Part shown: positions 32,701-36,826 of the stretch, in pieces | How the letters are laid out: the number at the start of each line of letters is the position of its first letter | Numbering within the stretch: the stretch's first letter is position 1 | Assembly (NCBI RefSeq): GCF_023053635.1 | Contig: NC_086183.1 | Span: forward strand, 29,523,501 to 29,587,500 | Length of the DNA stretch: 64,000 nucleotides | From: Elgaria multicarinata webbii | Lineage: Eukaryota > Chordata > Lepidosauria > Squamata > Anguidae | Reading direction: 5' to 3' | The notes under the pieces: generated by a model | Databases searched by the model: none | Seen by the model: the letters and a program-made list of their open reading frames with translations, nothing else | What the model was told of the DNA's origin: nothing | Translations under genes and position numbers: made by a program

Positions 32701-35481
32701 CAACACAACTTGTGGCCGCAAATTCGAGAACATGGATTACGTGTTCCTTTTGTCTTCATGCAGGAGGGCTGGGAACTTTTTGCACTCTTTTTAACACTCT
32801 GCGTACAAGTTTTGCTTTACGCTTTACCGCTGATTTCCCACTTGCAGCCCTGGATAATGCTGCCCTGTGTTTATTTTTTCCTTTTACCTATTTTAGAGAA
32901 AGCTGTTTTGAGATTTGGGCTGCCCTGGGGCAGTTCCGGTGTGAACCGGTTAGGCTTTCCTCCCCATGGTGCCATAGATGTCGGTCTTATAGGACTTCGG
33001 CAGAAGTGGCTCCTACCAGCTCAGGATCTGAAATCTCCTCTGTCTTGTCTTCAGCATGTATATGGCTCGTCTCATTTGCTTTGAGCCAGCTGGGTTGTTT
33101 CACTAAACCATCCTTTTACCGTGATGTCTTAACACCTTTCCTCTCCCTGTTCTGCTTCTCTCCGCCGCTGATAAACAGCTGGACCGGGAAAACAAAATTG
33201 CCGGGATCCTTCCACGCTTAACGTTCAAAGACAAATCGACGTACATAGAGACATCTACCAAAGTCTACGATGACGTGAGTTTGGGGCCTACTCAGGAGGA
33301 GCAGGGATCCTTTCCAGATACTGCGACCGGGGGGGAGTTCTTTTTCCATGGTGGTAATTTGCAGAAACCAGCATTCCCATTAGATTCCAATGCATCCCAG
33401 AGAAATCTGGGGTGGTGAGGGTGGATTGTGTATACCTAAAAACACCTGAACGTGAGATTCCCAACTAGCATCTGTTGAGTCATGCAGCCTTAGGAATTCC
33501 ACTTTTCGGATTTCCTGGCAAGGAGTTTAGTATTGTGGGTCTGTTTCCGTTGCCTCCCCAGATGGCTTTCCGGTATCTCTCTTGGATCCTCTTCCCGTTG
33601 CTGGGCTGTTACGCGGTGTACAGCCTCCTCTACATGGAGCACAAGGGCTGGTACTCCTGGGTCCTCAGCATGCTGTACGGATTCCTGCTGACTTTTGGTG
33701 AGCAGCCGGGGGCCTTCCCAAAACAGCGTTCTGCTCCAAGCAGACCTGGCACCTCCACAGGCATCAAATCAGCCTGAATGCGGCTTGTGAACTGCAGCTT
33801 GCTTTATTATTTATCTGTCCATTTCTCTCCCCATTAAATTTATATCCCACTTTGCCACCAAATCGGATGTCTTTAAAAAAAAAAAAAAGGTGGAGGGTAG
33901 ACAAATTCTTGGAGGAAAAGGCTAGCAATGCCAACTAGCCATGATGGCTATAGTTTCCCTCCCAGGAACAGAGGTAGTACAGCTCTCAATAGCAGTTTAT
34001 TATTTAATTTTTTATTTATTTACAATATTTATATACCACTCCCCACCCAAAAGATTTCGGAACGGTGAACAACAATAGAATAAAAGAATAAAAACGCCAT
34101 ATTAAAAAAAATACTATTTTTAAAAGAAGAACTTTTTAATGAAACCCAAGTTCTGGTAAAATCATGGCCTGTCATTCAAGGAAAGGTTCATGAAGCAATG
34201 ACCTTTTCAGGAGGCACCAGAATCATAGCATAGTAGAGTTGGAAGGGACCTATAAGGCCATCGAGTACAGCCCCCTGCTCATACAAGCAATACAGCAACC
34301 TCCAAAGGCAGGGAATTCCGTAGGAAGGGGGCCGCCACACTGAAGGCTCTTCTCCTGGTGGATTCCAGTTGGACCATTGGTCCATGCGGAACCACCAGGA
34401 GCACGCCCTCAGATGACCTCAGTGACCGGGCAGGTTGGTAAGGGAGAAGACGCTCTCCCAGATATCTCTCAGTTGCTGGAGAACAGGCGTGGGAGAGTGC
34501 CGTTGCGTTCATGTCCTGTTGTGGCTTCCCAGAGGCACGTGATTGGCCACTGTGAGAACAGAACGCTAGTCTAGAAAGGCCTTCGCTCTGACCCGGCCAC
34601 GGTTCTTCTCCTGTTCAAACGTTCCTCAGGGTGGGTAACAGCAAACCGTTTGCCCTCTTCCGGTCCATTGCTGACATCAGGCACTGATTCAGAACTTGAA
34701 CAACTTCCTTGGATTCAGATGGAAAGGAAAGGGAAAGCTGGGTGTCCTCAGCATCTTGGTTTGGCCAAACCCTGGACCACCTTCCCCTCCGTTGGTTTCA
34801 GTCTCTCGTTTGTTGTCCCTCTCCCTGCCCAGGCTTCATCACCATGACACCTCAGCTGTTCATCAACTACAAGCTGAAGTCGGTGGCCCACTTACCGTGG
34901 CGGATGCTGACCTACAAAGCTCTCAACACCTTCATCGACGACCTCTTTGCCTTCGTCATCAAAATGCCCATGATGTACAGGATAGGCTGTCTTCGAGATG
35001 GTAATTTCCTCTCTGCCTGCACCTACTTCATGTCCCCATCCCATTTTAGCAAGACTTCCCCTGTCAGTCCAGAGTGAGAGACCCTCCCAGCCACGGGGCT
35101 ACTCACGCCCGCTGACCTGAAACCTGTGCCGTTGTAACGCGCGGCTTCTCTCCTTCTCCCGCAGATGTCGTTTTCTTCATTTACCTCTACCAGCGGTGGA
35201 TCTACCGGGTGGATCCGACCCGCGTCAACGAGTTCGGGATCAGCGGGGAGGACCGGGGGTCTCGGACGACGACGCAGGGCGCCATTCAGCAGGGCGGCAC
35301 TCCTGCCGCGCCGGCCAGCGGTGCCCCCGAGGCGATAACAGAGGGCCCGGCCAACGGCGCTCCTGCGGCAGCGACAGAGCACGTGGCCAGCGGCGCTCCT
35401 GAGGCCGGCTCGGCAGGCGTGCTGGACGGTGCCCCCGAAACACTCCCGCTGAAAACGGCGGAGGAGAAGAAGAAAGATTAA
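3071..35481 (+). CDS. CLPTM1: CLPTM1, cleft lip and palate transmembrane protein 1 (14 coding exons)
   Basis: Multipass ER/Golgi membrane protein of the CLPTM1 family. Mammalian CLPTM1 limits forward traffic of GABA-A receptors, and its paralogue CLPTM1L is a lipid scramblase. Coding exons: 3071-3127, 9611-9729, 22047-22170, 22755-22913, 24226-24343, 25910-25995, 28801-28921, 30379-30623, 31490-31583, 31849-32039, 33179-33274, 33562-33697, 34833-35000, 35165-35481. They total 2031 nt (676 residues plus stop; human is about 669), with phase kept at every GT-AG junction. The first hydrophobic segment is at about residues 55-70 ([10 protein letters not shown]). A large luminal region follows with sequons near N116, N158 and N238. 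Later membrane segments lie near 352-372, 393-408, 414-430, 475-494, 500-518 and in exons 13-14. The tail is Ala/Pro/Gly-rich and ends EEKKKD. Nearly every exon aligns with remembered human CLPTM1; only the N-terminus and tail diverge. It appears intact. Confidence 0.97.
3295..3304. promoter_or_regulatory. GTCACGTGAC palindrome (CLEAR/E-box type)
   Basis: A perfect CLEAR-type palindrome, the consensus for TFEB/TFE3/MITF factors, sits in the 5' part of CLPTM1 intron 1, about 220 bases after the ATG. A second related E-box (GGTCACGTGG) lies at 2976-2985. Factor binding is inferred. Confidence 0.55.
3565..3754 (-). repeat. tRNA-derived MIR-like SINE (diverged)
   Basis: Antisense copy. The tRNA-like B-box region reads as GGATTTGAACCCG followed by CTCTAACCACTATA (reversed A-box end). 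The middle 'gtgaggtaggttgagctgag' block is shared with the SINEs at 26704, 48440 and 52017. It is diverged, so old. Confidence 0.65.
3755..5150. other. Intron 1 stretch with no recognised feature
   Basis: Pyrimidine-rich DNA inside CLPTM1 intron 1. Open frames here show no family resemblance, and no repeat was recognised. Confidence 0.4.
5190..5671 (+). repeat. L2-type LINE, 3' end
   Basis: Broken frames resemble the L2 ORF2 C-terminus ([33 protein letters not shown]-like, then WNSALEVR-like). A 3' UTR follows, ending in an ATTA/TTAA tail. It is truncated at the 5' side and out of frame. Confidence 0.7.
6585..6900 (-). repeat. CR1-type LINE, 3' end (antisense)
   Basis: Matches, reversed, the CR1 3' region seen at 18540 and 50166: the 'ggccatcactacatcttg', 'catccagtttggtagcc' and 'tgttccccagcaa' blocks in order. 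It ends near 'agaacataa', the reverse of the usual TTATGTTCT tail. 5' truncated. Confidence 0.75.
7027..7360. mobile_element. Foldback element with TGGTTCACAC ends
   Basis: It begins CTGGTTCACACAT and ends ATGTGTGAACTG, with internal inverted arms AACTCTGGATTGCTGAGGGG / CCCCTCAACAATCCAGAGTT around 7150-7215. Non-coding. Related in style to the element at 42060. Confidence 0.6.
7375..8330 (+). repeat. CR1-type LINE, ORF2 reverse-transcriptase region (decayed)
   Basis: The opening (VYKKAFDT-like) and later blocks ('ctccaaactgggtgaatg', 'tattgtagagataggtgcag', 'ctgtttagtttagaaaaaa') follow the CR1 RT and C-terminal region in order. Many substitutions and stops make it an old copy. A hAT-like arm seems to interrupt the end (about 8262-8325). 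Confidence 0.65.
8403..8880 (+). repeat. 5S rRNA-derived SINE (split by another SINE)
   Basis: The first 125 bases resemble 5S rRNA: GAAGCTAAGCAGG (box A region, about 8446-8458) and TTGGAGGGGAGACC (box C region, about 8477-8490), then a GGGAACC block. The 3' tail resumes after 8852 (AGTGGGATATAAATGTAATAAATA). A tRNA-related SINE is inserted at 8538-8840. It is SINE-like, not a functional 5S gene, because the 5S part is diverged and ends in a LINE-like tail. Confidence 0.8.
8538..8840 (-). mobile_element. tRNA-derived SINE inserted antisense in the 5S SINE
   Basis: Flanked by 12-base direct repeats TGTGGAAGAAAA at 8526-8537 and 8841-8852, which marks a retrotransposed insertion. Read on the - strand it starts with a tRNA-like 5' end (GCGCAGAGTGGTAAAGC) and a B-box-like GATCCCAGCGG. 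It spans about 303 bp. The 'gggtactcattttaccgacc' block is typical of a reptile SINE family. Confidence 0.8.
9240..9463. mobile_element. Two adjacent hAT-type hairpin MITE copies (diverged)
   Basis: 9240-9335 and 9339-9463 each show the CCAGATG-TTGGACTACA arm and its reversed partner. The second opens CAGCCTTTCC and closes GGGGAAGGC. They end about 150 bases before CLPTM1 exon 2 and belong to the family with clean target duplications at 18869 and 23479. Confidence 0.65.
9611..9729 (+). CDS. CLPTM1: CLPTM1 exon 2
   Basis: Residues 20-59 (QVTSNGT...[12 protein letters not shown]). Acceptor TTTTGAAG|CAAGTG, donor TTCAG|GTAAGA, ends in phase 2. It holds a Gln/Pro-rich spacer and the conserved [14 protein letters not shown] block before the first membrane segment. 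Confidence 0.93.
9730..11400. other. Start of CLPTM1 intron 2, mostly unique
   Basis: The only clear feature is a (TG)n run at about 10326-10350. Open frames look random. Confidence 0.4.
10326..10350. repeat. (TG)n microsatellite
   Basis: About 12 uninterrupted TG units. Confidence 0.95.
11402..11500. repeat. hAT-type MITE arm (diverged)
   Basis: Contains CAACCTTCCCCAACCTGGTGCC and GACTATAATTCCCATCATCC-like blocks of the hairpin family, without a clean second arm. Confidence 0.5.
11556..12627. repeat. 261-bp tandem repeat array, about 4 copies
   Basis: The period is exactly 261 bp over the last three spacings: antisense ORF starts fall at 11774, 12035, 12296 and 12557. A partial fifth unit ends near 12627. 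Copies 2-4 differ at only a few sites, while copy 1 is diverged at its outer edge. Each unit carries an antisense open frame of about 75 residues (Lys/Arg-rich in the middle: KRTRLxKKxLAR), beginning at a TTG and closed by the same stop, so units are not joined into one frame. I do not recognise the sequence. It lies in CLPTM1 intron 2. Confidence 0.9.
12628..13080. other. Unrecognised flank of the 261-bp array
   Basis: Contains an antisense open frame of 107 codons (12725-13048), His/Pro/Ser-rich with no recognised domain. It may be the remainder of the element that gave rise to the satellite. No function is proposed. Confidence 0.35.
13085..13566 (-). repeat. LINE ORF2 C-terminus with zinc-knuckle-like motif
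   Basis: Antisense frame 13382-13570 reads [19 protein letters not shown] followed by CCLCN...HVLFYC, the Cys/His pattern at the C-terminus of several LINE ORF2 proteins. The LINE clade is uncertain. It is cut at 13567 by the CR1 copy next to it. Confidence 0.6.
13567..14190 (-). repeat. CR1 LINE, 3' end with long open frame
   Basis: The antisense frame 13649-14182 (177 codons) is a nearly clean CR1 ORF2 C-terminus ([34 protein letters not shown], then [12 protein letters not shown], then [11 protein letters not shown]). The 3' end has the CR1 ATTCTATGATTCTATGAT-type repeat, seen reversed at about 13567-13584. It is 5' truncated. The clean frame suggests a fairly young insertion. Confidence 0.9.
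14191..14708. other. Unannotated intron 2 stretch
   Basis: No recognisable feature. Confidence 0.4.
14709..15400 (+). repeat. L2-type LINE, 3' end with 167-codon open frame
   Basis: The frame 14738-15241 reads as the L2 ORF2 C-terminal region (LDFCNALY, then [14 protein letters not shown], then [33 protein letters not shown]). The 3' UTR ends in the CACCGCCTCGATCAGGATGG block and an (ATT)n tail. The intact frame indicates a comparatively young copy. Confidence 0.88.
15401..16633. other. Intron 2 stretch, mostly unique
   Basis: Only a (CA)n run at about 15668-15690 is clear. Confidence 0.4.
16634..16805. mobile_element. TA-flanked MITE with TACCxTATTTCTTC ends
   Basis: Begins TACCGTATTTCTTC and ends GAAGAAATAGGGTA, with an inner GTAAGACGC block repeated near-identically. 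Terminal TA fits a Tc1/mariner-like target. No coding capacity. The element at 58883 has the same design (TACCCTGTTTCCCC ends). Confidence 0.65.
16971..17560. mobile_element. GC-rich foldback element (about 590 bp)
   Basis: Ends are GGCTGTGCAC at left and GCGCACAGCC at right. The core is a 68 + 68 bp inverted repeat centred at 17307/17308 with only a few mismatches. Outer arms contain several 'gatccg/cggatc' blocks. No coding capacity. The family is unassigned; it lies in CLPTM1 intron 2. Confidence 0.75.
17773..17822 (-). repeat. L2-type LINE 3' tip
   Basis: (ATT)n followed by TATATAGCACCATCAATGTAC, the reverse of the 3' end seen at 1-330 and 53650. Confidence 0.6.
18050..18260 (-). repeat. 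Old LINE 3' end
   Basis: ATTT-rich start, then CACCCTATATCTGAAGCTCTCAGGG, resembling reversed L2/CR1 3' UTR ends. Diverged. Confidence 0.45.
18540..18800 (+). repeat. CR1-type LINE 3' UTR
   Basis: Carries GATGGCTGCTAGTCCCGATGG, then CCAGTTGCTGGGGAACATGG, then TGGACTAGATGGACCCTTGG and the TCTTCTAAGGTTCTTA end. Same family as 30076 (antisense) and 50166 (sense). Confidence 0.82.
18869..18994. mobile_element. hAT-type hairpin MITE with 8-bp target duplication
   Basis: A 126-bp near-perfect hairpin beginning CAGCCTTCCTC and ending GAGGAAGGCTG. It is flanked by GTCTAAAG at 18861-18868 and 18995-19002. CAG...CTG ends and an 8-bp target duplication are diagnostic of hAT elements. The short length and high arm identity indicate a non-autonomous, fairly recent insertion. 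Confidence 0.92.
20041..20345. repeat. 110-bp tandem repeat, about 2.8 copies
   Basis: The GGGGACAGGAGCAGG block starts at 20061, 20171 and 20281, a period of 110 bp, with very high identity. Each unit holds an inverted GGAGCAGGC/GCCTGCTCC pair. It lies just before a LINE 3' tail, so it may be an internally duplicated LINE 3' UTR. Confidence 0.9.
20380..20505 (+). repeat. LINE 3' tail
   Basis: AGACTGTAAGCCTGAGAGCAGGGAC, then CCGCTCTGAGAGCC and a (AAAT)n tail, typical of LINE 3' ends. A related copy is at 59165-59300. Confidence 0.6.
20691..20733. repeat. (TG)n microsatellite
   Basis: About 21 TG units, the longest dinucleotide run in the window. Confidence 0.97.
21098..21445 (-). repeat. 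L2-type LINE, 3' end (antisense)
   Basis: (ATTT)n, then TATACCGCCCAATAGCCGAAG, an A-rich reversed 3' UTR, then the reversed ORF2 end (CTTCAGCTGGCGACG; GGGGAGCTCGTTCCAC). Same family as 1150 and 40490. Confidence 0.8.
22047..22170 (+). CDS. CLPTM1: CLPTM1 exon 3
   Basis: Completes R59 and encodes to residue 100 ([17 protein letters not shown]...[11 protein letters not shown]). Acceptor CACCCAG|GATTTT, donor TTAATG|GTACGT. It carries the first membrane segment, followed by a Pro/Gly-rich linker. Confidence 0.96.
22755..22913 (+). CDS. CLPTM1: CLPTM1 exon 4
   Basis: Residues 101-153 ([33 protein letters not shown]...). Acceptor TTGCAG|GATCTT, donor CCTGAG|GTGCGT. Start of the conserved luminal domain, with sequon NAT at 116. 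Confidence 0.97.
22914..24225. other. CLPTM1 intron 4
   Basis: Mostly unique sequence apart from the hAT hairpin at 23479-23613 and a poly-C run near 23801-23814. Confidence 0.5.
23479..23613. mobile_element. hAT-type hairpin MITE with 8-bp target duplication
   Basis: CAGCCTTCCTC...GAGGAAGGCTG hairpin of 135 bp, flanked by GACTAGAG at 23471-23478 and 23614-23621. Same family as 18869-18994, with a slightly longer loop. Confidence 0.92.
24226..24343 (+). CDS. CLPTM1: CLPTM1 exon 5
   Basis: Residues 154-192 ([39 protein letters not shown]) plus one base of M193. Acceptor AATTTCAG|AGTGTT, donor CGAA|GTAAGC. Confidence 0.97.
25062..25083. repeat. (GT)n microsatellite
   Basis: About 11 GT units in CLPTM1 intron 5. 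Confidence 0.95.
25365..25620 (+). repeat. tRNA-derived SINE (diverged)
   Basis: A tRNA-like head with TGTTCAATCCTTGGC (B-box region), then CTCCAGGTAGGGCTAG, GAGAGCCGCAGCTGCCAGTCAGTG and GGATGAAGCAGCTTCC. Same family as the better-kept copy at 62065. An extra segment separates head and body. Confidence 0.7.
25910..25995 (+). CDS. CLPTM1: CLPTM1 exon 6
   Basis: Residues 193-221 ([29 protein letters not shown]). Acceptor CTTTGCAG|TGATAA, donor ATAAAA|GTAATG. It encodes the basic [11 protein letters not shown] segment typical of CLPTM1. Confidence 0.96.
26704..26936 (+). repeat. tRNA-derived MIR-like SINE
   Basis: GTGTAGTGGCTAGAGTG (A box) and GGGTTCTAGTCCC (B box), the GGAAACCCACTGGGTGAC core, then GCCGCCTTGGGTTCC and an AATAAATA tail. 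An internal deletion sits after GGGCCC when compared with the copy at 48440. Confidence 0.85.
27918..27985. repeat. hAT-type MITE, single arm
   Basis: CAGCCTTCCCCAACCTGG, then CCAGATGTGTTGGACTAC; the reversed partner arm is not evident. Confidence 0.6.
28801..28921 (+). CDS. CLPTM1: CLPTM1 exon 7
   Basis: Residues 222-261 ([40 protein letters not shown]) plus one base of Y262. Acceptor TTGTTGCAG|AGAGCT, donor CAAT|GTAAGG. Sequon NLT at 238. Confidence 0.97.
29221..29470 (-). repeat. L2-type LINE, 3' end (antisense)
   Basis: A (ATT/ATC)n run, then TACTACCCCATAGCCAAAGCTCTCTG, A-rich UTR, then GTCCTCAGCTCAATGAC. Diverged copy of the 21098/40490 family. Confidence 0.65.
29595..29631. repeat. 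(TG)n(AC)n palindromic microsatellite
   Basis: A TG run turns into an AC run through GTAC, making a self-complementary stretch of about 37 bases. Confidence 0.95.
30076..30368 (-). mobile_element. CR1-type LINE 3' end reaching the exon 8 acceptor
   Basis: Reversed CR1 3' UTR: AGAACATAAG, GGATCAGACCAAGGGTCCATC, TGTTCCCTAGCAACTGG, then CCATCCAGATTGGTGGCCATCAC. Its recognisable homology runs to about 30368, ten bases before the AG of the exon 8 acceptor. Confidence 0.85.
30379..30623 (+). CDS. CLPTM1: CLPTM1 exon 8
   Basis: Residues 262-343 ([43 protein letters not shown]...SDEEQDSVK). Acceptor GTTGCAG|ATGTGA, donor GTGAAG|GTGAGG. The largest internal exon, with the conserved [19 protein letters not shown] block. 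Confidence 0.97.
30788..30906 (+). repeat. CR1 LINE, extreme 3' end
   Basis: GAGGCCTTCAAGAGGGAGCTGG, then TTGGACTCGATGGCCTTGTAGG and CCAACTCTGCTATTCTA. Same family as the CR1 at 13567, here severely 5' truncated. Confidence 0.85.
31490..31583 (+). CDS. CLPTM1: CLPTM1 exon 9
   Basis: Residues 344-374 ([31 protein letters not shown]) plus one base of D375. Acceptor CCCCCTAG|GTTGCT, donor AATG|GTAGGT. Encodes the membrane segment at about 352-372. Confidence 0.97.
31849..32039 (+). CDS. CLPTM1: CLPTM1 exon 10
   Basis: Residues 375-438 ([64 protein letters not shown]). Acceptor TTTCTAG|ATATTC, donor GTCAGG|GTAAGG. Two membrane segments. Its last 59 bases and donor are copied again at 32182-32382. 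Confidence 0.97.
31981..32382 (+). repeat. 201-bp tandem duplication of exon 10 end and donor
   Basis: 31981-32181 and 32182-32382 are identical except for one base seen by eye (GGGAGGGATC versus GGGAGGAATC). The unit contains the last 59 coding bases of exon 10, the GTAAGG donor and 142 intron bases. The second copy has no acceptor of its own, so it is not a full duplicate exon. Confidence 0.95.
32615..32690. repeat. hAT-type MITE fragment
   Basis: CCCAACCTGGTGCCCTCC, then CAGATGTTTTGGGCTATTAACTC. One arm only. Confidence 0.55.
33179..33274 (+). CDS. CLPTM1: CLPTM1 exon 11
   Basis: Residues 439-470 ([32 protein letters not shown]). Acceptor ATAAACAG|CTGGAC, donor GATGAC|GTGAGT. Conserved loop between membrane segments. 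Confidence 0.97.
33562..33697 (+). CDS. CLPTM1: CLPTM1 exon 12
   Basis: Residues 471-515 ([45 protein letters not shown]) plus one base of G516. Acceptor CTCCCCAG|ATGGCT, donor TTTTG|GTGAGC. Two membrane segments. Confidence 0.97.
33990..34085 (-). repeat. LINE 3' end (antisense, diverged)
   Basis: An ATTT-rich run, then TATATACCACTCCCCACCC, resembling reversed LINE 3' ends. Confidence 0.45.
34212..34625 (-). repeat. CR1 tip (34212-34280), L2 fragment (34281-34480) and CR1-like tail
   Basis: AGAATCATAGCATAGTAGAG is the reversed CR1 3' tail. Next comes a reversed L2 ORF2 end ([11 protein letters not shown]- and [13 protein letters not shown]-like on the - strand). The last part, around 34485-34625, resembles a sense CR1 3' UTR (GGCGTGGGAGAGTGCCGTTGC; GATTGGCCACTGTGAGAACAG). 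A mosaic of insertions in intron 12. Confidence 0.6.
34833..35000 (+). CDS. CLPTM1: CLPTM1 exon 13
   Basis: Residues 516-571 ([56 protein letters not shown], with the first and last codons split). Acceptor CTGCCCAG|GCTTCA, donor GAGATG|GTAATT. Among the most conserved parts of the family. Confidence 0.98.
35165..35481 (+). CDS. CLPTM1: CLPTM1 exon 14 (terminal coding exon)
   Basis: Residues 572-676 and stop TAA (35479-35481). Acceptor CCCGCAG|ATGTCG. It begins [30 protein letters not shown], highly conserved, then a low-complexity tail made of four 12-residue repeats around (S/N/D)GAP, ending EEKKKD. Mammalian tails are also Ala/Pro/Thr-rich but differ in sequence. Confidence 0.96.
35311..35445 (+). 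repeat. 36-bp coding minisatellite in the CLPTM1 tail
   Basis: Four units start at 35311, 35347, 35383 and 35419, an exact 36-bp (12-codon) period. They encode [36 protein letters not shown] and [12 protein letters not shown]. The units are diverged but in frame. Confidence 0.85.
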
Positions 35482-36000
35482 ACCTGCTCTAACTGTTATT
35501 TTTTAAAAATCCCTAACTTGACACTCTCACTGATGGATAATGGACAGGAAGCGGATGGGTGATGGCAGGAGTTGCTTCGGCCCTCCAGGGTCCAAAGCTT
35601 TTTTTTGTTTTATATTCCGGTAAACTCGCTGGGGGGCAGGACGGAGGTCGGGGGTCATTGGGATGGGGCGAGAGCGACCGCTTGCAATGTTGGTGCCGTT
35701 CGATGTGACATGTTGTATCCACGGGAGAGAAACCTCACTTCCCCCCCCCCCCCCCAAACTCACTCCTCCGTAAATCTCTATGTTTAAAGCAAAACTCAAA
35801 CCAGTAATCATTGTGACCTCCATTCCATTGTGCGGGTATTTAGGACATTTGTTATTAAGGAGTTTCCCTCCAAGTTGTGTCTCCGTTTCATAAAGAGAGC
35901 TGATTATCAGAACAAAACGAAACAAAAGAAATACTGTTTCTCATCGTTACATCCTAATACAGACTCCGGATTTAATAAATTCATATGGGTGTTTAAGTTA
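35482..36000 (+). other. CLPTM1: CLPTM1 3' UTR
   Basis: Continues from the stop codon. The first plausible poly(A) signal, AATAAA, is at 35974-35979, so a UTR of about 510 bases is likely. Contains a poly-C run near 35740-35754. The exact cleavage site is not visible. Confidence 0.6.
35974..35979 (+). terminator. Candidate CLPTM1 poly(A) signal (AATAAA)
   Basis: First canonical AATAAA after the stop codon, about 490 bases downstream. Confidence 0.5.
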
Positions 36001-36749
36001 AAGACCAAATCTGCTGCTGCCGCTGCTTCCTCTTGTTTCTTCTTACGAGGGTTTAGGGGAACCATTTACAGCCAGGGCTGCGTGCACAGATCACAATTTT
36101 GTGGGAACGCGGAAATATTGCGGAATTGTGCAGTAGGCACAAGGTTCAGGTCTCGTAAAGACAAAAGAAACCCAGGTTTTGGCCGTTATGGTCTAGTGTC
36201 TGAAGTAACTTCCTTTTATCAGCCCTGAACATCTTACCAGTTAATTTAAGTAGCTCTAGTATTACCAAAAAAACAAAACAAATTCTATATATCATTTCTT
36301 TCCTGCATCATTCATAGAGGATCATCAGACAAGCATTTTATAACCCGCTCGTTACTGGGCACTCACGGATTTCCGCGGGTCCTTTTCACAACGCTGTCCA
36401 CCTTCTGCATGCCTCCCGCTCCGCCTGGTCATTTTCCTGTTTAAAGAAAGACCCCAGAAAATCCGTTTTTTCCTCCACCATTTCCCGCTGTGTGCAGGGA
36501 GAGCAGCGCGATAAAAACGGCCACTTCAATGGGCCACGTGGTCTCCGTTTACTTCCTCTTTCTTCCGCGTGCGGAGGAAGAGAAAGCTGCTTGTCCCTAT
36601 TGTAGCACGAGGCAAAGCAACGGGAGGGAAACATGATTCCCACCCACCTGCCCCGTCTGAAGAAGCTCTTAGTAAAGATCCATAGTGTCTCCTTTAACTG
36701 TGGGCAGTATCCAAGCCTTCCCATGTGCCAGTATGACCCCCACTGCTCG

Positions 36750-36826
36750 CAGTCCTAAGGGGGGGGTTGGACTCGAAGGCCTTATAGGGCCCTTCCAACT
36801 CTACTGTTCTATGATTCTATGACTCG
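36750..36826 (+). repeat. CR1 LINE, extreme 3' end
   Basis: GGTTGGACTCGAAGGCC, then CCAACTCTACTGTTCTATGATTCTATGA, the diagnostic CR1 octamer tail. Confidence 0.88.
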
